Assembly (NCBI GenBank): GCA_000507305.1
Contig: DF241100.1
Span: 1-64,000, forward strand
Source of the DNA: Breviolum minutum Mf 1.05b.01
Lineage: Eukaryota; Sar; Dinophyceae; Suessiales; Symbiodiniaceae
DNA: 64,000 nt
Direction: 5' to 3'
The position numbers and the translations under genes are program-made. The notes beneath the pieces are model-generated. The model was not told the DNA's origin. It worked only from the letters and a program-made list of their open reading frames with translations, and did not search any database. Each line of letters begins with the position of its first letter. The first letter of the stretch is position 1. Shown one piece after another: positions 11,967-22,308 of the stretch.

Positions 11967-12079
11967 CAGTTGATGGAAAAAAATCCGGCGAACCAGTTGA
12001 GGTTGGTATAGTTTATCCCATTATTTACGGGAGCTTTTATCCCAGGTGGTTGTATGGGGGATTTCTGAACCATCAACAC
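11967..12079. repeat. family A element, possibly exonised
   Basis: Left CAGTTGATGGAAAAAAATCC, right GGATTTCTGAACCATCAACA then C. The would-be acceptor CAACAG is changed to CAACAC. From the GT (11969) to 12079 it is 111 bp, a multiple of three, with no stop in the frame of the flanking open sequence. Confidence 0.7.
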
Positions 12080-12200
12080 AATGAACGCGTCCTAGATGCA
12101 AATCCATTGGGGTTTTTGGAGGAACCCCATCCAGGTAGCAAATTGGTTTCTGATATCGCAGATTTAGGGCGAGCTCGGCAAAGTTCATTCCAAACGTTAC
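12080..12200 (+). CDS. exon of unknown protein
   Basis: The frame reads ERVLDANPLGFLEEP, then GSKLVSDIADLGRARQSS, and ends at TTAC|GTGTCA. Composition is clearly protein-like. In the same frame, the sequence before the family A element reads TVLTDVESLSNT, so the element may interrupt or extend one exon. No family recognised. Confidence 0.5.
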
Positions 12201-13203
12201 GTGTCATAATTGGGGACCTTATCAAAAAACAGAATAGAAAGGAGTTTATAACTTATATTTACATATCATATAGGTGCGTATATCAAAATTATTCACTTTA
12301 TGACCATCATACGCTATGGTCTATGAATCAATGTGTATTATAGTTACCGATGATATGTACCAATGGCGTGACGTGTCTCATCTTTTTTTTGGACATCACA
12401 GTGAACCGCGGGTCAAGCTTGTGCCACAATTTCCTATTTGAAATGCCTCGAACCTTAGTTTATATTTTCCAACATGGATTTTTATGGCTTGAAATTTTGT
12501 TTGTTACAGGAACTAACCTGGAAATTACCGCCACCCTAAACCTGAAAATGTAAAAAACCTCAACCTGGAAATTATCACCACAAATATCCTGATTGGTTGA
12601 AATGTGGTGATATACAGATCTGACCGCCTGACCCCTTATTAACTTAAAATTCCAACATCCACAGTCAGCCAAAAACCCCCTAGCGAAAGGTTCTGAAAAG
12701 GCCAATATATTCAGATGTCATGTCGACATCAGTTTTAGGGAGGGTACAAAAGTTGATTCGACCGCAGAACTGCACGGTTCGGTTGAGGAATCAGTATTTG
12801 GTTGCAGTAGTTACTGTTGGGGGTTGAACCCTCATCCCCGTCATTTGGACGGTGTTTTAGGGAGAACACCGGGACGGTGTTCAAATAGCCAAATGTGAAC
12901 ACAAATGCCAACCTTCCCAAAGAAGGTTTTTTAGATAAAAAGGTAACACGACATATTTATATATATGTAACATATAAACCACCGAGTTTGGGTGGGGAAA
13001 CAATGAAATCGTTCATGTTTGGGAGGTGTCTATGGACGGAAACGCCTCCACACAAAAAGGTCGGAAGACATAAATCCCAGAAAACGAACGGCTGGAACCA
13101 GAAAATCACCCCCAACCATGAAAAGGAACATCATTTGAACCAAACCCTTCATCTCGTTGTTTTGCCATGTTTCAATTTTCTTTTTGCGTGCCATGTTTAT
13201 CAG

Positions 13204-13389
13204 GGGTGTGTATCGAAAATTGCTCCTGAAATCTCAACCTCTCAACCGCCAATGAGGAGAGGAATCAACTCTACTACAGGAACCTTTTCCCTGGCGATTG
13301 ATGATGGGCCCTTTGAAGAATTCTTTGATGATATTCCTTTGAGTCACTGGGACCCCGATGATTCGATTGAATTGGGCGACGAGCTAAGG
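13204..13389 (+). CDS. exon of acidic unknown protein
   Basis: Acceptor CCATGTTTATCAG, donor AGG|GTTGGTTG, 62 codons, phase 0 at both ends. The second half is strongly acidic (DDGPFEEFFDDIPLSHWD, then DPDDSIELGDEL). No catalytic motif seen. Confidence 0.55.
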
Positions 13390-13739
13390 GTTGGTTGGTT
13401 GGGTTGGTTGGTTGTGTTGTTTGGGTGTTGAACATGGGGGGTACAGAAATGATAAGAAATGTTGGGATGGAGACTTCAGTGAAAATGTGTGATCCTGAAA
13501 AAACACAAGAGTGCTAGGTGAGATGGTATTGTTTGGAGTTTTTTTTTCAACCCCCCAAAACCAACTTGAGTTGCACAACATGTCGTTGACTTGGGTTGGA
13601 AAAACTAGCTAGCAGCTAGAATTACTGACCGGGATTTGTTTGAAATAGATTAAGCCATGAATTCAACAAATCCCAGAACCTGATTCAACAAGGACGTCCT
13701 GGGATGACATTTTAACTACGGTATTTTTTCATGGCTGGT

Positions 13740-13870
13740 CAACCTATCCCCCCCTAAAATACCCCCCCAGAAATAAGGCTTTATTAAACCCTTATTAACC
13801 ATTGGTTTCCCTTAATAAGGCCTTATTAAACCCTTATTTCTGAGGGGGGTAGGTTAGGGGGGGTAGGTTG
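13740..13870. repeat. family E inverted-repeat element (long)
   Basis: Left CAACCTATCCCCCCCTAAAA...CAGAAATAAGGCTTTATTAA; right CTTATTAAACCCTTATTTCT then GAGGGGGGTAGGTTAGG. The arms are about 55 bp around ACCATTGGTTTCC. Confidence 0.8.
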
Positions 13871-14162
13871 ACTGGCCATGATTTTTCATGGCTCAACCTG
13901 GCGCGTTTCATTTTCGTTCGGTCAAATCAAGGGGTCTGCGGGGACCATAGTGGACACACTTTCAGGGTGAAGTCTCACCCATTTTAGTTTGAAACCACAG
14001 ATCACTGGTTATCAACAGGACCAATGTGTCAATAAAGCCATAATACACGCGAAATATAAAACGAGAGAGTTTGTTGGCAACCATTCGAACGGGAGCTTAC
14101 TGTACCCCAATCCATCGTCTTCTTGGTATAATTTGTGGACGGAACGACCAGGTTTTTCAGAA

Positions 14163-14225
14163 ATGTTCGAATTGAGCTCGGTGAAAATGGTGCGGGAAGC
14201 TAGATGTCATGCTGATGAAAACGCA
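14163..14225 (+). CDS. candidate short exon
   Basis: Acceptor GGTTTTTCAG; the frame reads EMFELSSVKMVREARCH and ends near a possible GC donor (GAAAAC|GCATGA). Weak because of its length. Confidence 0.3.
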
Positions 14226-14257
14226 TGAAAAAAAAGGTATATATCGATAAATCTAAA

Positions 14258-14350
14258 CCTGGACCTTCAAAGGGGTGCCACTTAAACCCTAAGGGATGGT
14301 GAATCGACACCCTTTAGGAACCATTTGGCACCCCTTTGGAAGGTGCTGGA
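14258..14350. repeat. family F inverted-repeat element, copy 1
   Basis: CCTGGACCTTCAAAGGGGTG...CACCCCTTTGGAAGGTGCTG. Near-identical over its length to the reverse complement of 59984-60074. Confidence 0.9.
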
Positions 14351-14468
14351 AAGTCCATTTTGGATTGAACCTTGCCTGGAAAACATTTCCATTTACATTT
14401 CCCGTCATCTTCAGATGTGGACTCTCAACGACAAACGACTTTTCCAAAACTTCACTGCCCCTCACATT

Positions 14469-14578
14469 GCCCTCCCTGAAACTAACAGCGAAAGCACCTG
14501 AAAAATGGATGGTTGGAATACGATCGTTTCCTTTTGGGATGGCCTATGTTTAGGTAAGTTTCAGAGAGTTCGAGTGTA
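14469..14578. repeat. family C inverted-repeat element
   Basis: Left GCCCTCCCTGAAACTAACAG then CGAAAGCACCTGAAAA; centre TGGATGGTTGGAATAC...TTTCCTTTTGGGATGG; right TTTAGGTAAGTTTCAGAGAG. Confidence 0.8.
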
Positions 14579-14606
14579 ATCACAATGGATTCACTTAGGA
14601 GTAAAT

Positions 14607-14768
14607 CACTCCCTCAATCCTTATAGCCAAAGTGCCTCTAAAACAATAGGTAGGCCGAGCTAAAAGCCCTTAAAAATACGATTTTTGAGATCCTTTCCCT
14701 TTGCCCACGATTTTTTTTTTTTGGGGGGGGGGGCACTTTGGCCCTGTTAGTTTTTGAGGGAATGTAGT
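14607..14768. repeat. family C-like inverted-repeat element, divergent
   Basis: CACTCCCTCAATCCTTATAG then CCAAAGTGCC on the left; GGCACTTTGGCCCTGTTAGT then TTTTGAGGGAATG on the right. The interior differs from other C copies. Confidence 0.65.
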
Positions 14769-14831
14769 TGACTTCACCACATCGAAAGATTTGAGGTCAG
14801 CCATATTCTCTGATTCCAGTGGTCTCTATGG

Positions 14832-15224
14832 GTGGGAATCAGTCCCGTGTACGACTCTGTCCAAACTATTGAGTCTCAATGTTCGCATTTCGGGCAGGCG
14901 ATGCATCAGTCATTTCACGGTGAAGATTTCAAGGCTTTCGAAATTGAAATTGGAAATGTTTGTTCATGGATTTTTGTTCAGGTTCTAGCAGACAATTTCA
15001 AGTATTCAAGTAGCAAAAGTAGCAAGTAGCTGGTGAAGATTTTCGAAGCTTTCTCCAATAATTGGTTTTATCCCGCTGGGTTCCCCAAAGTCATGGAGGA
15101 TAATGTTCGAAAAAAATCTGAGGTTCCAATTCCAGTAGTTTTCGCGGTAGTAGAAAACTGGGGTGAAAATCACCTGAGTTCTGATGGATTCTCAGCACAA
15201 ACAATGGCAACATCGTCATCATGA
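14832..15224 (+). CDS. candidate coding stretch broken by one TAG
   Basis: Two stretches in one frame separated by a TAG at 15027-15029. The first contains HFGQAMHQSFHGEDFKAFE, the second FPKVMEDNVRKKSEVPIP. The break lies in an AAGTAGC-rich simple patch, so a small intron or a real stop are both possible. Another frame is open across the first part. No family recognised. Confidence 0.3.
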
Positions 15225-15229
15225 TCATG

Positions 15230-15283
<54 letters not shown>
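15216..15283. repeat. (ATC)n microsatellite
   Basis: About 20 ATC units after two ATGATC units; on the reverse strand it would read as poly-Met, which is an artefact of the repeat. Confidence 0.95.
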
Positions 15284-15612
15284 GAAAAACCAAAAAACAT
15301 GAGCAAAGCTGCCTGATGCATTTGGAGATAATGTAAAATGTCAATGTCACTTTGCCGCCGCCGGACCAGTGGAGTGTGATGTCTTTGATTTGTTTTTATG
15401 GACCGTGAAGTCAGATCGTTTTGTATACCCTTCAGGAGTAGAATTTCCAGGAATTCGCCATTTAGGATACATCAAACTAGCGAATTTACCTGCATGTTAG
15501 TTGAGAAAACCTAGGTAGTACATGTAAGGTAAATCTACCAATCATTGATATTTCATGGGTATCTAAAAACATAAGAGTTTCCACCCCAAAAATGGAAATT
15601 AGTGAATGATGA

Positions 15613-15699
15613 TACTGTTGATGGAAGAAATCCTGCACCTGCTGGGATATGGTATAAACTACCTATCAACTGGTGCAGGATTGTTTCCATCAACAGTAT
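15613..15699. repeat. family A inverted-repeat element
   Basis: Left TACTGTTGATGGAAGAAATC then CTGCACC; right GGTGCAGGATTGTTTCCATC then AACAGTA. Compact, with arms of about 30 bp. Confidence 0.85.
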
Positions 15700-15926
15700 T
15701 TGACCACTATCCACAGGATCCATCATTTACCAACTAATTTTCTTCCCCAAAAAGTTTAGCCATCCCGTGCAGGTAAATATACAATCGTCCAATGGATCCT
15801 ATAGAAATAAATCAACCAAACATGTACATAGAGGCTATAGGTATATTTTATATACCAACCAAACATATGTATATATAGGCATTTATAGGTTAGGAAGATC
15901 TCTTCCCAATGCATTCTTTTTTTCAG

Positions 15927-16169
15927 GTGCATCTGCAAGTCGAAGACATCACCACCCCAAAGCTTCCCTCAGTTGAGGGGTGGAAAATCCTCGATCGAAA
16001 ATCCCGAGGCTTTTTTTGGTCCCCAAAAAAAACGATCCGAAAAGCGAATTTTTGGTACCCCGGGAAACCAGGAAGGAAAGTGTGGTGCGAAACTGTGTGC
16101 ACCACCTCGGTGACCTGGATCGGGTGCACAAAAAATAATCCGTGCATGATCCGTGATTTCGTCGTGTAG
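15927..16169 (+). CDS. probable terminal exon of unknown protein
   Basis: Very strong acceptor (GCATTCTTTTTTTCAG), then 80 codons to a stop at 16167-16169. Mid-part SVEGWKILDRKSRGFFW is basic and aromatic; the end has three Cys. A second frame is partly open. No family recognised. Confidence 0.5.
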   Translation: MHLQVEDITTPKLPSVEGWKILDRKSRGFFWSPKKTIRKANFWYPGKPGRKVWCETVCTTSVTWIGCTKNNPCMIRDFVV

Positions 16170-16356
16170 TGTAGGTAGTTAGGTGATTTCGACGCCCAAG
16201 AGAAAGGAATTAACATGATGGACATGTTATTTAAGTTGCATGTTGATCTTAAAAAAACTCGCCAAAATAGAAGGCTGGATACAACAGGTTCACCCCGGCT
16301 CGGAATCCAAATGCAGTAGGTGGAGTGAAGATAAGGCAGCTGAAACCATGGGAATT

Positions 16357-16446
16357 TCAGGGGTAGGAAATAAGGCCTTCATAAGCCTTATGAGGGGATA
16401 ATGGTGGTTAACAATATCCGTTTATAAGGCCTCGTTTCTTGGGTGG
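16357..16446. repeat. family E inverted-repeat element
   Basis: GGGGTAGGAAATAAGGCCTT...GTTTATAAGGCCTCGTTTCT, with GGTTAACAATAT in the centre. Imperfect arms. Confidence 0.6.
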
Positions 16447-16519
16447 TGATCGGGTCAATGTCCATGATGAAAGATGCATTTGGATACTTCAGACACCGAC
16501 TCCAAAGCGAAGACTTGGT
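16441..16519 (+). CDS. candidate exon of unknown protein
   Basis: One frame reads SMSMMKDAFGYFRHRLQSED to a GTGAAA donor. A different frame over 16482-16650 is also protein-like (RRLGEILTQIQMKHPNN), so the true frame is unresolved. It abuts the family E element. Confidence 0.4.
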
Positions 16520-16878
16520 GAAATACTTACCCAGATTCAGATGAAACACCCAAACAATGGAAAAATCCGCGATGACGATTTTTCATATCAACTGGTTAGA
16601 GACCGGATTTCAGCAACCAATGAGCCAACTCACTGCTCCAATGGAGGGGTTTGAGGTTTGAACCTCTAATGAAGGGGGGGAATGTTTTTTGGGTCCCAAA
16701 AAAAAACAACACGTTTGAGGGGTCAGGATTTCTTAAGGAATAGTTAAGTGCTAAAATAGATCCATGCAGGTTAAGCAATTTAGCTATCATATACCAGCTT
16801 ACTAAACGCGTATGATGTTTAAACATGTTTAAACCATTCGCTGAAACTAAGCAGGTTGCTACTTTTCACTGGCTCCAG

Positions 16879-16938
16879 TAGCAGATTACAGCTCTCCAGT
16901 GTCGTGTCAGAACGCGTCCGCACTTCACCTCGACGACG
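16879..16938 (+). CDS. candidate exon of unknown protein
   Basis: Acceptor CTTTTCACTGGCTCCAG. The frame reads ADYSSPVSCQNASALHLDD, with a GTAACA donor at 16939; the frame stays open to about 16999, so the exon may be longer. Confidence 0.4.
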
Positions 16939-17250
16939 GTAACATAGCTGGCAGCAGCAAACCACACACCTCGCCCAGGGGTGCCGCCAAAGGCAAAAAA
17001 AAAAACACCATGATCTGATTTGATATGTTTTTGGTTAAAAAGGATCTATTCACAAAGACACCCTTAGGAACAGGAGGTCAATTTGATCCTGTTGATGACT
17101 GAAATCCTCCACAAGTTGATGGGTTGCGGTAAGTATATTGTTTGCTTTCATTTACATATGATCCTCGTTTGGGGCCCGCCAGCCCCCTTGTCCAAGCATC
17201 AATTTTGATAGGTCACCATTTTTCAAGTAAGGATTTATCATAATCCCAAA

Positions 17251-17353
17251 ACTAGTTGGTGGTTTCAAAGATTTGTTATTTTCACCCTTACCTGGGAAAT
17301 GATCCAATTTGACTATATAATATGTTTCAAATGGGTTGAAACCACCAACTAGA
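17251..17353. repeat. family B inverted-repeat element
   Basis: ACTAGTTGGTGGTTTCAAAG...GGGTTGAAACCACCAACTAG. Near-perfect ends. Confidence 0.9.
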
Positions 17354-17554
17354 AAAAGGAACCACGTTTTTTTTTTGACCCATGTTGGCAACAACTTGTG
17401 AGGGCATTTGAGCTTGAAGAAATACCAGCCCTGGAAGTCCAATCCGACCATTTTTGAATGGGTTTTTCCACTAGTTGACTAGTTTTTTCGAAGGGGTTTA
17501 TAATCAACAATTTCAGTTTAAACTATTCTTTCAATGTTCGGAATATATTTTCAG

Positions 17555-17793
17555 GCCCACCCCAATGCCATCCCCCCCCCGGAAACAGCCGTAGCCTTAG
17601 CTGGAAAATAGCGCAGCATGGTAGAAAACTCCATGGCAGGACTCCATCCAAAGTTGTGACCTTACAGAATTGGCCGGAAGTTTTTTTTTGCAGGGCGGGA
17701 AACCCCCGAAAAATGCCATTTGCGAAGAAACATCCGCAAGGGAAAAAAAACAATAAACGGCCGGCTGCCGTCGGGCTGGTGCACATGAAATAA
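17555..17793 (+). CDS. terminal exon of unknown protein with basic tail
   Basis: Acceptor GAATATATTTTCAG, then an unbroken frame of 78 codons (phase 1 start) to TAA at 17791-17793. It begins Pro-rich, passes through GRTPSKVVTLQNWPEVFF and ends lysine-rich (AKKHPQGKKNNKRPAAV), like a nuclear-localisation-type tail. A family C element starts 3 bp after the stop. No domain recognised. Confidence 0.55.
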
Positions 17794-17795
17794 AT

Positions 17796-17892
17796 TACCC
17801 TCCTGGGAACTAACATATCCCCTTTGAACGGCATTTTGAAGATGATTTTCCTTTTCACCAGGTGGGATATGTTAGTTCCTTGGAGGGTTCAG
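17796..17892. repeat. family C inverted-repeat element
   Basis: Left TACCCTCCTGGGAACTAACA then TATCCCC; right GGGATATGTTAGTTCCTTGG then AGGGTT. Sits just after a stop codon, so it is probably in a 3' UTR or intergenic. Confidence 0.85.
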
Positions 17893-18210
17893 GCCTGGTA
17901 AAATTGTTTTGTCTCACAAGGATGATTTTGTAAGAATCTCGTTGACAGGGATTATGCGATATCACCTCATCCATTAAGAAGAATATTGGTCACACACCAT
18001 TAGATTAAGTCATGTTTGTGGTTTGTGAAACAATCACCCATTGGATTAAAAAAAAACCACATTCCTCATCAACGAATTCCATGTTTTGAATTTAAGATAT
18101 CGAGAAATCTGGACTCTTCCTCCAGATGCTTTGTCAACAAATTTCGGGGGGGATTAATACAAGAATTAAATTCACAACCATCCCCAATAAAGAAAAGGAA
18201 GCAACCAACC

Positions 18211-18247
18211 ATGACCTTGGAAGTCAACCAGGACCTTGGAGAAAAAG
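18211..18247 (+). CDS. candidate first exon
   Basis: ATG in ACCATGACC, frame MTLEVNQDLGEK, donor AAAAG|GTAAGC (excellent). The same frame is open upstream with a basic patch (SPIKKRKQPT), so the exon could instead be internal. Confidence 0.4.
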
Positions 18248-18275
18248 GTAAGCATTCTGGAATTGTTGGTTGATT

Positions 18276-18402
18276 ACACCCCAGGAAGATGGAACGGCTG
18301 CTTCACCCGAGAATCCTTTCGGCCCCCTGGAAGTTCGGAACAACATCTGAACCAAAGCATCATAACTTCAGGTTCCAGCTGTTAATCTTTTGGGGGTGTA
18401 TA
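18276..18402. repeat. family C inverted-repeat element
   Basis: Left TACACCCCAGGAAGATGGAA then CGGCTG; right CAGGTTCCAGCTGTTAATCT then TTTGGGGGTGTA. Confidence 0.75.
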
Positions 18403-18439
18403 AGCCCCCTATGAAAAACCAATGGTCGTTACGGTCGAA

Positions 18440-18627
18440 AGGTCATTAAACGAAAATCGTCAACCTGGACTTCCATGGAGGTTTTGTGAATTTGCCCACC
18501 TGCCGCCCACCAGGAGCCTCAATTTCATGCCATGTTTTCGTGGAAATTTCCGCCTTCCACGCATCCCGGATCCGCTGGCACTTTTGCGGATCCGGATCAC
18601 CAAGAGGCATTTCTCCTATGAGGACCG
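18440..18627 (+). CDS. exon of unknown protein
   Basis: Ends at ACCG|GTAAAG. Two frames are open. The one ending SGSPRGISPMRT joins in phase (phase 1) to the next exon at 18763, which favours it. The alternative frame reads DPLALLRIRITKRHFSYE. 5' end uncertain. Confidence 0.45.
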
Positions 18628-18678
18628 GTAAAGGTGGGGTGGAAGGTGAGGAAGTTCTGGGGTGATCTTCGTTTCAAT

Positions 18679-18774
18679 TACTGTTGATGGAGGAAATCCT
18701 GGCACTACCTGCATGGGATGTATAAAATCCTGAAAATATTGGGATAAAGTGCAGGATTTCAGCCATCAACAATA
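18679..18774. repeat. family A element inside an intron
   Basis: Left TTACTGTTGATGGAGGAAAT; right AGTGCAGGATTTCAGCCATC then AACA. Lies in the intron between the exons at 18440 and 18763; the likely acceptor TTTCAG is inside its right arm. Confidence 0.8.
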
Positions 18775-18882
18775 TGGCCCGGCTCATTGGCCTCTCTAAA
18801 CACGAAGTTCGAAGGCTGAAAAATCGGCCGAACTTGTCTCAGGAAAGTGTCGTCTCCCAGGTCCAAGGATGTCTTAGGGAGT
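18763..18882 (+). CDS. exon of unknown protein
   Basis: Acceptor GCAGGATTTCAG in the right arm of a family A element. The frame reads NNMARLIGLSKHEVRRLK, then NLSQESVVSQVQGCLRE, and ends at GAGT|GTATGC. 120 nt, phase 1 at both ends. A family B element follows 9 bp after the donor. Helical, basic, no family recognised. Confidence 0.5.
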
Positions 18883-18891
18883 GTATGCTCA

Positions 18892-18992
18892 ACTAGGTGG
18901 TGGTTTCAAATATTTTGTATTTTCACCCCTATTTGGGGAAGATTCCCATTTTGACCAATATGTTTCAGATGGGTTGAAGCCACCAACCAGTA
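18892..18992. repeat. family B inverted-repeat element
   Basis: ACTAGGTGGTGGTTTCAAAT...ATGGGTTGAAGCCACCAACC. Begins 9 bp after an exon's GT donor. Confidence 0.85.
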
Positions 18993-19882
18993 AACATATT
19001 CAAGATGATACGGTCAAAAAACAGGAAGTTCCTGCATGTTAACGTTATACCGTTATACCTCTTCCATTTGAATCGGGACTCTTGTAATTCGAAATCCTTA
19101 GATGCGCCAACCAGTATTAGAAAAGTACCATAGCCTTGGGATTCTCCGAAAATGATTTCTACGATTTTGATTTCCTTCAAAATCGCAATGGAATGGATAC
19201 CAAGCCATCAGGGTTTGCAGTCTTTTCAAAAGATGTGTTTTTATCTATCATACCCTTCCTCCAATAATGATTACCTGTCGTAACACTGGTTCAGTGAAAA
19301 ATTCGTGTATTCTCCACCGAACCATGGGATTTTCCGCCAAACCATGGGATTCAGATGGGTTTTCCAAGAGTCGATCCCCATCCGTTTGCGTTTGTGACAG
19401 GATGTGGGGCCGCGAAAGTGGGGTAAACGGTCAGATCTGGGCAAACAAAAATAAACATCAGGGGGTACAGTGGATGGGCCCCATAACTGTTTGTAATTAA
19501 GTGGATTTCTTCCTTGACATCTAGCCTAAACACCGAAACTGATATTTCCAAGTAGACCTTCAAGAGATCTTAAAATTTGCTTGAAGCAAGGCATTCTTAG
19601 GGAACTGCCTAGTACTAGTTTGTATGGTGGTGAAGTGAGATATCCGCATTTCTATGTAGGAATTCTTGGTAGGTGAATCTTATAGATATTAGGGAGGTTG
19701 GTGAAAATATGATTCCTGTGGGATAAGTTACACCTCATAGCCACCAAAAAACACCACCTTTGGGGGGGGTAACTTCCCTTAAACAAACAACATCCATCAT
19801 CACCCATCATAACTCACCTGCAACCTTTCCACAACCTTTCCGCAATCGAATCAACAGCCATCCCTTGGGGGATTTCTCCAAG

Positions 19883-19975
19883 GATACCTTGGCCTATCGC
19901 CTATATGGTCCCAAGGCCATGGCAGTAGCTTGGCAGCTGTTTGAATTCCACCACCTCTTCAAACAGATACTCGAT
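19883..19975 (+). CDS. exon of unknown protein
   Basis: Acceptor GGGGGATTTCTCCAAG, donor CTCGAT|GTATAT, 31 codons, phase 0. The frame reads LAYRLYGPKAMAVAWQLFEF then HHLFKQILD. Followed after 10 bp by a family C element. No family recognised. Confidence 0.5.
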
Positions 19976-19985
19976 GTATATATTT

Positions 19986-20096
19986 TCCCCCGGAAAACTA
20001 ACATAGAACTCCAAAAATCATCCCTTTGAAAAGGAAACTCATCTTCCAAACTTCTCATTTTTGGGGGTTCCAGCCGTTAGTTTTCAGGGGTGTAGA
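19986..20096. repeat. family C inverted-repeat element
   Basis: Left CCCCCGGAAAACTAACATAG; right GGGTTCCAGCCGTTAGTTTT then CAGGGGTGTA. Lies just inside the intron after the exon ending at 19975. Confidence 0.85.
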
Positions 20097-20735
20097 CGCA
20101 CTATTTAGCTACATGAGCAATGAAAAAACCCTGGTTGGTTGGGTTATTTTTGGTAGATCACATCGTAAGGGTCCAGGATCCCAATTGACCAATCAGTATC
20201 ATGGAATGTCACAAGGGTTTTGATCACTTGTCACGTGAATGGGTACAGTTTAGGATAAATGATTATTATTCAATAAGTTTATCCTGATGTGAGATGGTGT
20301 AGAGCCTTGAGACTCTTCTTCTGGAAACCCGGAGGGTAGGTAAATACACTACTACATTGAGTGTTCTAGGTTTTGAGGGGTTCCAAACATGCCAAACTGT
20401 GGTTTAAGGGTGGGCGTCTTCCAACTGGAAGCAGGGTGAAAGGACCATTTTTTATAACCGGGGAGAGTAGTTGCAGAAGTTGTGGTGCGTGCGCAAAAAG
20501 TGCTCAAAAAATGGTTGTAGCCTTTTTTCTTGTAGAGATCTACCCAGAACGGTGCTTGGATTTTCTTTTACTGTGTTCGTTCATTAGTGCATACGTGTTG
20601 GTATAGTAGGGTTTTGGGCTTGTGCCAGTGCTTGCCAGCACTTGGGAAAGGAATATGGTATATTATACTTGCAGCTCTGCAAATATGCCAGGCATAGCGG
20701 CATAGCCGGAAAGGTTAACCCGACTGGATAGGTAG

Positions 20736-20844
20736 CATGGATTCCATCAAAAAAATTGGACCAAAACTCGGAGCTGAAATGTTTAGAAGAATCCTTGCCG
20801 AAAACAAAAACAAGTCTCTACAGCGAATAGCAAAACTGGAGATG
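20736..20844 (+). CDS. penultimate exon of unknown protein
   Basis: The frame DSIKKIGPKLGAEMFRRILA then ENKNKSLQRIAKLEM ends at ATG|GTGGTT. It joins in phase 0 to the exon at 20990. The acceptor is one of two AGs at 20730-20735. Basic and helical. The family is not recognised, but the two-exon join is one of the cleanest in the window. Confidence 0.6.
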
Positions 20845-20989
20845 GTGGTTTTTCACTTTTTCACCCCTACTTGGGGAAATAGTTGGGAAATGATCCAAAT
20901 TTGATGAGAAGATGTTTTAGGTGGGTTGAACGTGATTTTTCACTTTCATCCCCATGGGATTCACCACCAACTAAACCACCATTCGGTAG
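20845..20989 (+). mobile_element. intron largely made of a family B element
   Basis: The intron starts with the family B left end (GTGGTTTTTCACTTTTTCAC), holds the core CCCCTACTTGGGGAAATAG, passes the right arm (TCACCACCAACTAAACCACC) and ends TTCGGTAG. Splicing at GT 20845 / AG 20989 joins two coding stretches without a frame change. The element's own right-end TAG is mutated to TAA and an AG 17 bp further appears to be used. Confidence 0.6.
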
Positions 20990-21064
20990 GAAAAAACGCA
21001 GCAAATCCAAGTTTTCAACTCCAACAGAATCGATGAAACCGTTCCACCGATGAAACGGCTTTGA
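20990..21064 (+). CDS. terminal exon of unknown protein
   Basis: Joined in phase 0 to 20736-20844: LEM|EKTQQIQVFNSNRI then DETVPPMKRL and a TGA stop at 21062-21064. Other frames are far less protein-like. Confidence 0.6.
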   Translation, partial: EKTQQIQVFNSNRIDETVPPMKRL

Positions 21065-21650
21065 GATCGTGGTGCATCCCGTGGTCACTGCAAACAAAGC
21101 AACTCTGGGCCTCTTGGTGGCAAGAAATGCAGAGCTTGGGAGAATTCAGCCCTCAAAAAAAACACAAATATCTATATCGAGACATGAATATATATCTTGG
21201 TCATCAGGATGTTCATTCAACCAAGTATATTTTGACGGAAAATCGTTTCTTAATTGTAACTATTTGAAACTATAGTGATATGTTTGGTTACTAAAAAGAT
21301 TATGCACCACCCGGCCGGGTGCATGACGACTATACAAGAACACGTGGAAATGAACTTGAAGTCTACTGTGCCAACTGGTGGCATTATTTTGTCCACGAAG
21401 TTATTCAGAACAAAGCAGTTTTTGATGAATTTTGCAGATGATCTGCTACCGGTAGAGACTTTGGCATCTAAAATAGATGCCTCATAAAAATTGAAGACTC
21501 CAACACAAAAGATTCAGGATGACAGATGTTCCCAATCATCATCATTTTCAGGATTCAATTTTTCAGAACCTTAGGGAGGACTCAATTAGGGTTATTATTT
21601 CTATTGGGTGCGGATCAATTCTAGTCACTTAATTAAAGGTTTAATTCCAT

Positions 21651-21757
21651 CGGTGGTTTCATATATATATATATATATATATTTAAAAAACACCCCTACT
21701 TGGGGAAATAATCTGATTTGACGAATAAATATGTTTCAAATGGGTTGAAACTACCCT
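21651..21757. repeat. family B element carrying an (AT)n tract
   Basis: CGGTGGTTTCATATATATAT, core CCCCTACTTGGGGAAATAAT, right CAAATGGGTTGAAACTACCC. The AT run replaces the usual T-rich arm. Confidence 0.7.
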
Positions 21758-22089
21758 GGGAATCTCATTGGTGAATATTGATCCTTGTTTTTTTTGTTGA
21801 TTCGATCAAAGGTACCACATGGGGACCCGGGGAAAAATTTGATAAAAAAATGTGGATCACCATGGATAACCCCCTTTGACTCTACACCACTTGAAGGACG
21901 GAAACACCAATTTTTGGATTTTTGGATTGTAGTCCATAAAAATAGGCAGTGGTCGCGGTATAGGAACAAAACATCCTTAAAATTTTAGCTCCAACACACC
22001 TCTTGGCTTTACACCGATCGGCTTACTCTGCCTGAAACTTAACATGGTTAGATACTCAACATCTATATGTGGAAATGATTTTTGTTTAC

Positions 22090-22308
22090 ATCTTCCAAAG
22101 CATCCAATATTTTTGTTGGGGGGAAATCCACCACTGAAAAAAAAAACATCGTTCGTGGGGTCTTCACCGATGCCCTCCTCTCCTGGGTTTCGACCGGTGC
22201 CGCGATTTCTTTGGCAGGAAAACCATGGCCTCAGATTTTATGGGATGCTGAAGAAGCACTCGGCTTGGCCCGTGCCAATCGCTGGGATTTGCTACCAGGA
22301 GACCTCGA
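22090..22308 (+). CDS. exon of unknown protein, strong donor
   Basis: The frame reads NIVRGVFTDALLSWVSTGAA then ISLAGKPWPQILWDAEEALG and ends at CTCGA|GTGAGT, an ideal donor. The 5' limit is uncertain (AG at about 22100). If the donor is not used, the frame stops one codon later. Alanine-rich and helical. No family recognised. Confidence 0.55.

Noticed and set aside
15091..15321. Minus-strand frame with a run of Met codons
   Set aside because: Translation of the (ATC)n microsatellite.
17523..17858. 111-codon minus-strand open frame
   Set aside because: Overlaps a + strand terminal exon with acceptor, coherent frame and stop, and runs into a family C element.
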